A stretch of 64,000 nt of DNA from a virus. Below are positions 54,536 to 64,000 of this stretch, piece by piece. Positions within the stretch are counted from its first letter, which is position 1. Each line of letters opens with the position of its first letter. The position numbers were made by a program, and so were the translations under genes. The notes beneath the pieces are model-generated. The model was not told where the DNA came from. It saw only the letters and a program-made list of their open reading frames with translations, and made no database searches. The stretch spans positions 20,383 to 84,382 of IMG/VR virus record IMGVR_UViG_3300036879_000022; one strand, 5' to 3'.

Positions 54536-54589
54536 AATTTCCAGTGTCAAGGACATTGACAGAATATGGTTAATAGGCTAGAGAGCCTA
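54535..54589 (+). promoter_or_regulatory. promoter upstream of the portal gene
   Basis: AAATTTCCAG (54535-54544), then TTGACA (54556-54561), 17 bases, TAGAGA (54579-54584). An inverted repeat TAGGCT-AGAG-AGCCTA (54574-54589) covers the -10 box and could be an operator. Confidence 0.55.
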
Positions 54590-54609
54590 GCCCCCGGAAG
54601 GATTTTCAC

Positions 54610-56301
54610 ATGGCACTTCCCGACAAGCACCCCGAGTACGTAGAGAGGCTGGGCGAATGGCTCCAGCTTTCGGACACCTATCAGGGCGAGCGCGCCGTCA
54701 AGTCGAAGCGGCTTGACTACCTGCCCGCGACCGAGGGAATGGTGCAGGACGGGATGACCACGCCCAGCTCCCCGGGCTGGCGCGACTACGAAGCGTACTT
54801 GATGCGCGCCTACTTCCACGACGTTGTCAAGGAAGCTGTCAAAGCCATGGTTGGCATCATGCACAACAAGCCCGCCGTGATCACGCTGCCCCCGCGCCTC
54901 GCCGGCATGATCGACCGGGCGACGATCCAAGGCGAAGGGCTCCAGATGTTGCTCCGCCGGATCAACGTCTCGCAACTCCTGTACGGCCGCTGCGGTCTTC
55001 TCGCGGACGCGCCGCAGGGCGTCGATATCGACAAGGCCACTCCCTACCTGTCCTTCTACGAGCCGATGCGGATCATCAACTGGGACGCCGGGCGCCTCAA
55101 TGAGGGCCGCAACGAACTCGACCTCGTCGTGCTCGACGAAAGCGGCTTCCGCCGTGAGGGCTTCACGTGGAAGACCGAACGCAAGTATCGCGTGCTGACG
55201 CGCGGCGGCCCGGAGAGCCTTGAGAGCGGCTGGGAACGACCGCCGGAGGGCTCGCCGTATTGCGTGGCCGTGAAGGTCAACGACAGCTCCATGCCCGTCA
55301 TGGAGGACTTCATTCAGCCGTCGATCGGTGGGCGCACGCTCCCGGCGGTTCCGTTCGTCTTCATCGGCGCCAACGATCTCGTACCCGAGCCCGAAGTGTC
55401 CCCGCTTCTCGGCCTGTCGAACCTCGCGCTCGCAATCTATCGAGCCGAGGCCGACTACAGGCAAACGCTGTTCACGCAGGGACAGGCCACGCTCGTCATC
55501 ATCAACGGCAACGTTGACGATGCGGCTCCCGACAAACTGCGCACCGGCTACAAAGGCGTTATCGATCTGCGCATGGGCGGCGACGCGAAGTATATCGGCG
55601 TGCCCGCCGCCGGGCTCGGCGAAATGCGTCAGTCGCTCAAGAGTGATATCGATGCCGCCGCTCTGGCGGGCATCGCGTTCTTGGACGTAGGCAACGCGCG
55701 CGGCGAGAGCGGCGAAGCTCTGCGCATCCGCGTCGCGGCGCGCACGACCACGATTTCATCCGTCGCTCAGTGCGCCGGCAAAGGGCTTGAGCAAGCACTC
55801 CGGTATTGTGCTGCTTGGGTTGGAGAAGACCCGAACGAAGTCTCGGTCAAGCCGACCACCGACTTCGCCGATCAGACTGTCGCTGGCGCCGCGCTGCTCG
55901 CGTTCATGCAGGCCAAGCAGCTTGGATTGCCCTTGTCGCTCCGTTCGATGCATCGCATGATGCAGATGAACGACATGACGGAGATGGATTTTGCGCAAGA
56001 GAACGCACAAATCGAAGAGGAAGCCGCTTCCATGCTGGGCTCTATGGTGGGTTGGGGCCAGTCGGCCAGCGTCACCGATGATACTTTCTTGGATGACAGC
56101 GTTGATCCGGTTCCCGGTCCGCCGTCAGAAGGCGGCACAACTCCGCCCTCTGCGACCGTTCCGCCGCTTGACCCCGCCCCGCCCATCCCGCCAAATTCGA
56201 ATGTGCCGATCGTCCCGACCGCTCGCGCAAAGGGCCACACCCGGGGATCGCCGGTCCCACTGAAGCGTAAGGTCGGCAAGAAGGGCGCGTCCGCTAAATG
56301 A
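54610..56301 (+). CDS. portal protein, DUF4055 type
   Basis: 563 residues. Starts MALPDKHPEYVERLGEWLQL; RAYFHDVVKEAVKAMVGIMH, LYGRCGLLADAP, SPLLGLSNLALAIYRAEADY are hallmark blocks of DUF4055 portal proteins. The C-terminus is Pro-rich and basic. It forms the ring at the head vertex through which DNA passes. Follows the large terminase as usual. Confidence 0.9.
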   Translation: MALPDKHPEYVERLGEWLQLSDTYQGERAVKSKRLDYLPATEGMVQDGMTTPSSPGWRDYEAYLMRAYFHDVVKEAVKAMVGIMHNKPAVITLPPRLAGMIDRATIQGEGLQMLLRRINVSQLLYGRCGLLADAPQGVDIDKATPYLSFYEPMRIINWDAGRLNEGRNELDLVVLDESGFRREGFTWKTERKYRVLTRGGPESLESGWERPPEGSPYCVAVKVNDSSMPVMEDFIQPSIGGRTLPAVPFVFIGANDLVPEPEVSPLLGLSNLALAIYRAEADYRQTLFTQGQATLVIINGNVDDAAPDKLRTGYKGVIDLRMGGDAKYIGVPAAGLGEMRQSLKSDIDAAALAGIAFLDVGNARGESGEALRIRVAARTTTISSVAQCAGKGLEQALRYCAAWVGEDPNEVSVKPTTDFADQTVAGAALLAFMQAKQLGLPLSLRSMHRMMQMNDMTEMDFAQENAQIEEEAASMLGSMVGWGQSASVTDDTFLDDSVDPVPGPPSEGGTTPPSATVPPLDPAPPIPPNSNVPIVPTARAKGHTRGSPVPLKRKVGKKGASAK

Positions 56302-58712
56302 CCTTCGACCCAAACGAAGAGCGGGACCCGCATGGGCGGTGGACGCGTGGCGGCAACGACACGGGCGAGATCGCGAAAGTGATCGACCCGCGTGTTGTTG
56401 ACGTGAGCGGCGACGACTGGAACAGGAAGACGGCGGAGCGGCTCGAAAAAGAGTACGCCGATGTACGGCCGGAGATTGACAAGATCGCGACCGAGGGCGT
56501 CGAAAAGCACGCGGGCGTTGCGCTCGGAGCCGAGCCCGAGGAAGAGGACGAAGACGCGCCTGTCGTTCCAGAGACATGGAGCGACTTGTCGGGCTCGCAA
56601 CAGGAAGAGGCTGAGCAGAGCTATATCGATAACCACATCGATCAGGAAAAAGAATACGCTGTCTCCAATTGGCAGGAGAACGGCGAAGCCCTTGTGGAGG
56701 CCAAGCATGCTCTCGCTAACGATGACGACTTCAAGAGTGAGTTCCTGAGCGAGTTTCTCGCTGACCGCGAAGCGAACGATGAGGCACGCATCCCTTTCAG
56801 TGCCGGCGATCTCGCGGGCGCGATCCATATTGAGGCGGGTGACGAACACAACGACGATCCGGCGATCACATTCGACGACAAATATCTGGACAAGCCGGAC
56901 AATTTCGCCCACGAAGGGCAGATGAGCTTCCCCGGGATTGAGCCGCAAAACCCGGCGGATTTCCTCACGCCTAAAATGCGCGAAGAGATCACAAATGCGC
57001 TGCTCGAAAAGTTTGAGGAAGAGGCCAAGTCCAAAGCGGAAAATATCGATCCGCCCGACTACCTCAATGAAGAGGCTCAGACCAACGTGCAGGAAGCATG
57101 GGGGAGTATGAGCGATGAGGACCAATTTGAATACGCAAAGGACCACGTTGACAGCCTCAAAGAGCAACTGGAAGAGCCTGCCAAAGTCGCGCGCACCCCG
57201 ACGATTGACCTTGCATGGCCTGAGAAATTCGATCCGCTTAACCTGACCTCGGGTCGCGACTACATGCGGACGCAGGCACTCGCGAAGTACATCGCCGACA
57301 AGCGCGGAGCGCAGTTGATCACTCAGCGTACCGATGCGGGCCTCATCGGGCGCAAGGGGAGGCTTGACACTCCGGCGGTTATCTCAGCTAGGGCCGTGCT
57401 CAACGATCCGAACTCCAATCCGGGGAACGTGGAGAGCGCCAAGAAAATTATCGCCGACTTCGAAAACGTGTCGGGTGGCTGGAAGCCCCGCGACAAGTTC
57501 CTCGGGTCGGATGCTGACTACGAAAAGCTCTATGGGACCGGCGGCGTCGGCGCGAAGAAAGATGCGGCGTGGACCGAGCGCATGATGAAAGAGCTTCAAC
57601 AGGTGGATTTCAAGCTTTGGTCCGGATGGAAGGGCAGCTCGACGAACGCGGAAGGCAGGCTGTTGCAGGTAGCGGCATCCGACGAACTCGGCGGCCGTAT
57701 CCGCGACGCGCGCCCGCCCAAATGGAAAGACCCGGCGAACGATCCTCCGGAAGTGGTGCTCGCGAAATCCGTCGTGGGCAATCCGAACTCTACGGCCGAG
57801 GACACGGGAAACCATAACCTCGTCATCGCCGCGTACAAGGATGGGGCGCCGCCGGCTATCTTGAAGGCCATGTCGGACGCCGCGCAGGGCCACAAGACGC
57901 CTGAGACGGACAAGATGATCATGGACTATCTCTCCAGTTCGACCGGGGCCAAAGAACGCGCCAAGGCCCCGAACTTGGACGCGGAGAGCTTTAACGGCGG
58001 CTACATCCGCCTGCCCAAAGTGGTCATCGAAAAGAACGGCGCGGCCTCGACGACGGTCAGCCGAGACGTGGCCAATGGTTGGAATGGCACGTCGAACAAC
58101 GCGCCCGAGGGGATCAACAAGAAAGAGAGCATCGAATACGCGAACCACGCCTACGCGGCGATCGGCGGCTACGAAGGCGTCAAGGCGGCGCTCCGTGCGA
58201 AGTGGGAGACGACGCAATACCTGCTCGACAAGGCCGACATCCCGGTTGTGCAGGCGTATCGCGGCATCACGTATGCGCACAAGCTCCCGGGCGCTGCGAA
58301 CGTGGGCGACTTCAACCCGCCCGCGTCCGGGATTGTTAAAGAGAGTGGCAGTCAACAAAGCGTCAATCTCGCGGAGATGCCGGTCGGGGCGAGCGTTAAG
58401 ATTTCATCGGGAAAGACCATCACTAAAGTCAGTGCCGAAGACTTGCCATCTGGATACGCGAAGGGCACGGGCAAATGGACTTATGCGGAGCCCAAGGAAA
58501 CACAGTCACGCATCGTGTTGCGCGCGGAAGTACCGCGCACCGCTGTCGTGTCTGTGCCCGCCTATGGCGTCAACGTCAAGAGCGAGCAGGAAGTGGTCGT
58601 CGTCGGCACCGGCTGGAAAGGCTGGGACGCTTGGTCCGGCCGCGCGCCCAGTTTCGAGGAAGTCCCGATGCACGCGCCGGCTCCGGCAGCCCCGAAGAAC
58701 CCGCAATCATGA
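56298..58712 (+). CDS. large virion protein with C-terminal ADP-ribosyltransferase-like domain
   Basis: 804 residues. N-terminus FDPNEERDPHGRWTRGG, a tag shared with the metallopeptidase at 59,146. A long acidic helical middle (residues 30-300) is unknown. The C-terminal 200 residues look like an R-S-E ADP-ribosyltransferase: VQAYRGITY with Arg655, and VKSEQEVVVVG with Glu763-Gln764-Glu765 as the ExE motif; the central Ser motif is less clear. Its place after the portal fits minor head proteins that are injected with DNA and modify host proteins. Confidence 0.7.
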   Translation: MTFDPNEERDPHGRWTRGGNDTGEIAKVIDPRVVDVSGDDWNRKTAERLEKEYADVRPEIDKIATEGVEKHAGVALGAEPEEEDEDAPVVPETWSDLSGSQQEEAEQSYIDNHIDQEKEYAVSNWQENGEALVEAKHALANDDDFKSEFLSEFLADREANDEARIPFSAGDLAGAIHIEAGDEHNDDPAITFDDKYLDKPDNFAHEGQMSFPGIEPQNPADFLTPKMREEITNALLEKFEEEAKSKAENIDPPDYLNEEAQTNVQEAWGSMSDEDQFEYAKDHVDSLKEQLEEPAKVARTPTIDLAWPEKFDPLNLTSGRDYMRTQALAKYIADKRGAQLITQRTDAGLIGRKGRLDTPAVISARAVLNDPNSNPGNVESAKKIIADFENVSGGWKPRDKFLGSDADYEKLYGTGGVGAKKDAAWTERMMKELQQVDFKLWSGWKGSSTNAEGRLLQVAASDELGGRIRDARPPKWKDPANDPPEVVLAKSVVGNPNSTAEDTGNHNLVIAAYKDGAPPAILKAMSDAAQGHKTPETDKMIMDYLSSSTGAKERAKAPNLDAESFNGGYIRLPKVVIEKNGAASTTVSRDVANGWNGTSNNAPEGINKKESIEYANHAYAAIGGYEGVKAALRAKWETTQYLLDKADIPVVQAYRGITYAHKLPGAANVGDFNPPASGIVKESGSQQSVNLAEMPVGASVKISSGKTITKVSAEDLPSGYAKGTGKWTYAEPKETQSRIVLRAEVPRTAVVSVPAYGVNVKSEQEVVVVGTGWKGWDAWSGRAPSFEEVPMHAPAPAAPKNPQS

Positions 58713-59146
58713 AAATCGATCTCAACAATCTCCCGGGCAAGCCCAGCCCCCTCGGCGACCCCCATTGGCTTTCGGGCTCGGGCAGGGTTGACCGCAAGGG
58801 TATCCATGAGCGCTACAAGGCGGCGCATCTCGCGGAGATCAAGGCGCGTCCGCGCAAGCCCGCGCGCCCGGAGACAACCGCCAAGCTTGAGGCCATGTCG
58901 GCGCGCGTCAAGAAGACCGAACAGGCGAAGCTGGTCAGGGTTTGGAATACCGCGATCGGGATCATTGACCGCACGGAGCCCCGGCTCCGCGACCTCATTG
59001 AGCGTGAGCTGATCGACGTGGCGGGCATCGATCATACGCGTGTCGGGGACGCGATGCAGGCGACCGAGGACCTCATGAAGCTGATCCGCCCCGTTCGAAC
59101 CAAGGCAATCAAGAAGGCCTTCCGATATCTGCGGGAGCATCTGTGA
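58709..59146 (+). CDS. hypothetical protein, 145 aa
   Basis: Starts MKIDLNNLPGKPSPLGDPHW; a basic linker and long helices (RLRDLIERELIDVAGIDHTR). Between two likely virion proteins, so perhaps also in the head. ATGA overlap upstream. Confidence 0.65.
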   Translation: MKIDLNNLPGKPSPLGDPHWLSGSGRVDRKGIHERYKAAHLAEIKARPRKPARPETTAKLEAMSARVKKTEQAKLVRVWNTAIGIIDRTEPRLRDLIERELIDVAGIDHTRVGDAMQATEDLMKLIRPVRTKAIKKAFRYLREHL

Positions 59147-60168
59147 TGGCGTATGATCCGAACGAACAGCGCGACCCGAAAGGTCAGTGGTCGGCCAGCG
59201 CGGGCGGCTTCGGCGCCCATTCCGAAGGGCCGTACATGGCCGTGGAGAAACCGGAGAACGCAGAGAAGGCGAACACGGTCGCCAAGATCGCTGCTCAGGT
59301 CGCGAAGAAACTCGATTTTGACCCGACCGGGATCAACATCTCGGATGAGAGCAAGACCTTCGAGTTGAACGGAAAGACGATGCCCTACGCTGGATGGGCG
59401 ACAGTTCCACCGGAGCCAACGCTGACGACTAACCCGGATGGGTCGAAACAGGTCATCGGAGGCGGGATCGGCACCGTGACGTTGTTCACGCCGCACGTCG
59501 GGAATGACCCGGCCGGGATCGCTGGCGTCACGGCGCACGAAATCGCGCATCAAAAGTTCAACGCCCTTCTGAGCGACAAGGCGGTCGATCAGCTCAAGAT
59601 GGCGCAAGACCCGGACTACGGCAAAGACACGCAATGGATCACATACGACAGTACCAACCCTGAGCATGTACGGATGAGCGTGAACGGGGCTATGGTTTCG
59701 TCACCGCAACCGGACGGGACCCAGAAAATCCGAGAGCCGGGCTTCATGAAGCCGGACGGCACGCTCAATGAGCCCTACGCGAGTAAGTATCCCGCGTATC
59801 AGCTCTACACGAAAGCGATGATGCCGATGGTCGCGGACTTCGCAAAGTCGGACGGCGTGTCCGACTACAGCAAAGAGTATTGGCAGGGCGTGCAGACGCC
59901 GAAAGTCGTAGAGTATGTGAAGGACGCCAACACGGGCGAGAAGGGCACGTATACGACGGCCTCCATCCCGCACCTGAGCGCGTTCCACGAAACCCTCGCG
60001 GAGATCGCGCGGCTCAAGTACGCGGGCCAGCCGGTCTACCATAGGAAACTCGGCGAGGTCGAAGGCAAACCGGTTTACTTTGCGCAGGGCACGAAAGGCG
60101 TCAAGCCGGCGTGGAGCACCCTCTACAAGGCGATCAATGAGAATTGGAAACGGCGGAACGGCAAATGA
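59146..60168 (+). CDS. virion-associated HExxH metallopeptidase-like protein
   Basis: 340 residues. N-terminal tag YDPNEQRDPKGQWSA as in the gene at 56,298. GIAGVTAHEIAHQKFNALLS carries HEIAH; the downstream FHETLAEIARLKYAG supplies a Glu ligand, so it has the gluzincin layout. It may be packed into the head and injected, or act in head maturation. Confidence 0.7.
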   Translation: MAYDPNEQRDPKGQWSASAGGFGAHSEGPYMAVEKPENAEKANTVAKIAAQVAKKLDFDPTGINISDESKTFELNGKTMPYAGWATVPPEPTLTTNPDGSKQVIGGGIGTVTLFTPHVGNDPAGIAGVTAHEIAHQKFNALLSDKAVDQLKMAQDPDYGKDTQWITYDSTNPEHVRMSVNGAMVSSPQPDGTQKIREPGFMKPDGTLNEPYASKYPAYQLYTKAMMPMVADFAKSDGVSDYSKEYWQGVQTPKVVEYVKDANTGEKGTYTTASIPHLSAFHETLAEIARLKYAGQPVYHRKLGEVEGKPVYFAQGTKGVKPAWSTLYKAINENWKRRNGK

Positions 60169-60557
60169 TCGAACGTCAGACCATAGACGGGCGTAACGCG
60201 ACCATCGCGTACATCACGGATAAGTTTGCGCCCGCGACCGCGAGCACTGCGCACTACGTGAAGGTATCGTTCGATGACGGCGAGACGCTGTTTCTGAAGT
60301 CCGACCCTCCGAAGGCGAAGGGCCTGCAAATCCTCGGCGCCTCGCTGGCGCAATGGGCCGCGACTTTCGCAGCGGCCGACGAGCACCGTATTGAAACGGC
60401 AATCCGAACTGGATTGCTCAGCGGATTTGAGAACACCGAAGTCGCGAGAGCGGTCGTCGGCAGTCAGCGCCTCGCGGGCGTAGACGGCGTCACCGAGATC
60501 ACGCGACGACAGATCATCCAGCTTGCGCGCGTCACGCTCAAGAGAAAATCCGCATGA
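60165..60557 (+). CDS. MuF-like C-terminal domain protein, 130 aa
   Basis: Starts MIERQTIDGRNATIAYITDK; the second half (IRTGLLSGFENTEVARAVVG, GVTEITRRQIIQLARVTLKR) resembles the helical end of SPP1 gp7/Mu F head morphogenesis proteins. Probably a minor head protein. ATGA overlap upstream. Confidence 0.6.
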   Translation: MIERQTIDGRNATIAYITDKFAPATASTAHYVKVSFDDGETLFLKSDPPKAKGLQILGASLAQWAATFAAADEHRIETAIRTGLLSGFENTEVARAVVGSQRLAGVDGVTEITRRQIIQLARVTLKRKSA

Positions 60558-60604
60558 GCGGTGTTTCAGTGGATGTCCACTGAGGCCTACACGGAGGACT
60601 TACT

Positions 60605-61453
60605 ATGTTGAAGACAATCTACGACACGGCCGAGGAAATTCCGGAGGGCTATGCCGCTCTCTACACGGAGCGGAACGGCAAATGGGAGTTGACCGGCGTC
60701 ACGGGTGTCAAGACCCAAGCCGACATCGATCGCGTACAGGCCGCGCTCGTGAAGGAGCGCAACGACCACAAGGCGGTCAAGACCGCGTTCGCGCCGTTCG
60801 AAGGGCTCGATCCCGAGGTCATCCACGCGCAGGCGACCGAGCTGGAGGAAACCAAGGCCCAGCTCGCCGCCGTCAAGAAGGATGGCACGATCGACGAGAC
60901 CAAGCTGGAGCCGATCATCACGGCCCGGCTCAAGCAGATCACCGCTCCGATGGATCGTGATCGGCTCGCTCTTGAGCGCCGGCTCGAAGCGCAGCAAAAG
61001 CTCGTGGCCGAAAAGGATGGCGAGGTCTTGAGCCTGAAGACCGCCATCACCACGGGCAACGTCGAGCGCGCCATCCGTGACGCAGCCGGCGAAGCCAAGA
61101 TCGTTTCGACCGCGATCTCGGATGCTGTCTTGCAGGGCAGCCGCGTGTTCGAGGCGACCGAGGATGGCCGCGTCATCACCAAGGATGTCCCCGGGGTTAC
61201 GCCGGGCTTGAACCCGCGTGAATGGTTCAAGGACATGCAGGAGAAGTCCCCGCATTGGTGGCCGGCGTCAGTCGGCGGCGGATCGAAGGGTGGCTCCGGC
61301 CCGGCCGGACGGGCGAATAACCCGTGGTCGCGCGAAGCTTGGAACCTGACCAAGCAGGGCGTCTACCTCAAGGAGTACGGCGAGGACAAGGCCAAGGTTC
61401 TGGCGGAAAGCGTCGGCTCGCACATCGGCGCGACCAAGCCGGCAGCGGCCTGA
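60605..61453 (+). CDS. capsid scaffolding protein
   Basis: 282 residues. EEIPEGYAALYTERNGKWEL and then a long coiled region (LEETKAQLAAVKKDG, RLEAQQKLVAEKDGEVLSLK) are typical of phage scaffolds. The C-terminus NPWSREAWNLTKQGVYLKEY is the block that binds the capsid protein in this family. It guides head assembly and leaves before DNA entry. Confidence 0.85.
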   Translation: MLKTIYDTAEEIPEGYAALYTERNGKWELTGVTGVKTQADIDRVQAALVKERNDHKAVKTAFAPFEGLDPEVIHAQATELEETKAQLAAVKKDGTIDETKLEPIITARLKQITAPMDRDRLALERRLEAQQKLVAEKDGEVLSLKTAITTGNVERAIRDAAGEAKIVSTAISDAVLQGSRVFEATEDGRVITKDVPGVTPGLNPREWFKDMQEKSPHWWPASVGGGSKGGSGPAGRANNPWSREAWNLTKQGVYLKEYGEDKAKVLAESVGSHIGATKPAAA

Positions 61454-61483
61454 GCCCTTCGCTAACTGCCAGTTGAGTACGAG

Positions 61484-61518
61484 AGCGCGTCCGCCTAAAA
61501 TGGCGGACGCGCTTTTTC
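61484..61518 (+). terminator. intrinsic terminator after the scaffold gene
   Basis: AGCGCGTCCGCC-TAAAAT-GGCGGACGCGCT, a perfect 12-bp stem, then TTTT. CTAACTGCCAGTTGAGT just before it (61,462-61,478) resembles the CTAATTCCCAG element. Confidence 0.85.
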
Positions 61519-61555
61519 CGTGCCCCGCAGGGGCATCGGCTTGCAAGGACTTCCC

Positions 61556-61930
61556 ATGATCTTGTCTCGCACATACGCGTCGCGAAAGGAAATTCCGCAA
61601 GGCGCAGAAGCCCTCTATACGCCGACCGGCAACCTATTCATCCTGAACGGGGCGAAGCACGACATCGTCGCGGATAATCCGTGGGAAGGCGACAACTGGA
61701 ATTTGACCGAGCAGGGGCGCTTCATCTCGCAATACGGGCTCGTGATCGCGGCTGCATTTGCGAAGATCGCCGGCACCAAGATCGGCGGCCTGAAGCCTCG
61801 CGCGGCGTATCAGCCGTCTCTCAAGGTCCTGATCCAGAAGCGCGATGTCACGACCAACATCTATCAGACCGGAGGCGGCGGCGGTGGGACCGATGACGCG
61901 CTCGTGGCTGGCCTCGTAACGAAGACCTGA
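61556..61930 (+). CDS. short scaffold paralogue with Gly-rich tail, 124 aa
   Basis: [20 protein letters not shown] matches the scaffold N-terminus, and [20 protein letters not shown] matches its capsid-binding C-terminus, but the 200-residue coil between them is missing. A new end follows ([11 protein letters not shown], six Gly, [12 protein letters not shown]). It may be a decoration or capsid-bound linker for the next gene. Confidence 0.7.
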   Translation: MILSRTYASRKEIPQGAEALYTPTGNLFILNGAKHDIVADNPWEGDNWNLTEQGRFISQYGLVIAAAFAKIAGTKIGGLKPRAAYQPSLKVLIQKRDVTTNIYQTGGGGGGTDDALVAGLVTKT

Positions 61931-61932
61931 CC

Positions 61933-64000
<2,068 letters not shown>

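Overview
The window is a contiguous stretch of a double-stranded DNA phage genome (or a prophage-like element), about 60% GC and very densely packed: neighbouring genes mostly overlap by 1-14 bases (ATGA, GTGA and TGATG junctions). No integrase, plasmid partition system, rRNA or CRISPR array is visible. The host is most likely an alphaproteobacterium, probably Rhizobiales-like. The strongest reason is a circularly permuted, two-piece tmRNA gene near 18.0 kb, an arrangement typical of Alphaproteobacteria. Two secreted-type proteins (5,845-6,477 and 43,856-44,149) also look like small exported proteins of that group.

Layout. (1) 1-13,100, minus strand: DNA replication and early genes, with family A DNA polymerase (cut by the left edge), a DUF2815 single-stranded DNA-binding protein, a ParB-like protein, a PAP2 phosphatase, a DUF2800/Cas4-like nuclease, HIRAN, cupin-like and HExxH proteins, plus a tRNA-Cys and a second tRNA-like gene. 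(2) 13,277-17,488, plus strand: primase-helicase, a Mom-like DNA modification enzyme whose 5' end contains a tRNA-Gly-like sequence, and a second ParB-like protein behind a promoter with three palindromic operators. (3) 17,940-18,280: permuted tmRNA with its own terminator. (4) 18,326-29,726, minus strand: about 38 small accessory genes, including an HNH endonuclease, a lipoprotein/membrane protein pair, two small peptidase-like proteins and a 3'-5' exonuclease. (5) 29,727-30,796: non-coding, AT-rich, full of TTAACCTTAA repeats between divergent gene blocks, the best candidate for a replication origin. (6) 30,797-41,381, plus strand: endonuclease VII and about 36 small genes, many encoding single-span membrane proteins. 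(7) 41,330-42,795, minus strand: a short convergent island with a tRNA-like element. (8) 42,978-52,006, plus strand: small genes, then a tandem array of paralogous short proteins that begin with MKDALGHGS. (9) 52,122-64,000, plus strand: packaging and virion genes (small and large terminase, DUF4055 portal, an ADP-ribosyltransferase-like protein, a virion metallopeptidase, scaffold, a short scaffold paralogue and a collagen-like fibre cut by the right edge). The major capsid gene is not in the window.

How it fits together: the early minus-strand block copies the genome, the Mom-like enzyme may protect it from restriction, the tRNA-like genes and tmRNA would act on translation, and the right end packages DNA and builds a head carrying enzymes that may be injected. 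The most unusual items are the phage-borne permuted tmRNA, tRNA-like genes with aberrant D, T or anticodon loops (one with about 80 extra bases, one inside the mom-like reading frame), and the MKDALGHGS array, one member of which is split by an amber codon. Calls rest on reading the sequence and on remembered family motifs; no database search was possible.
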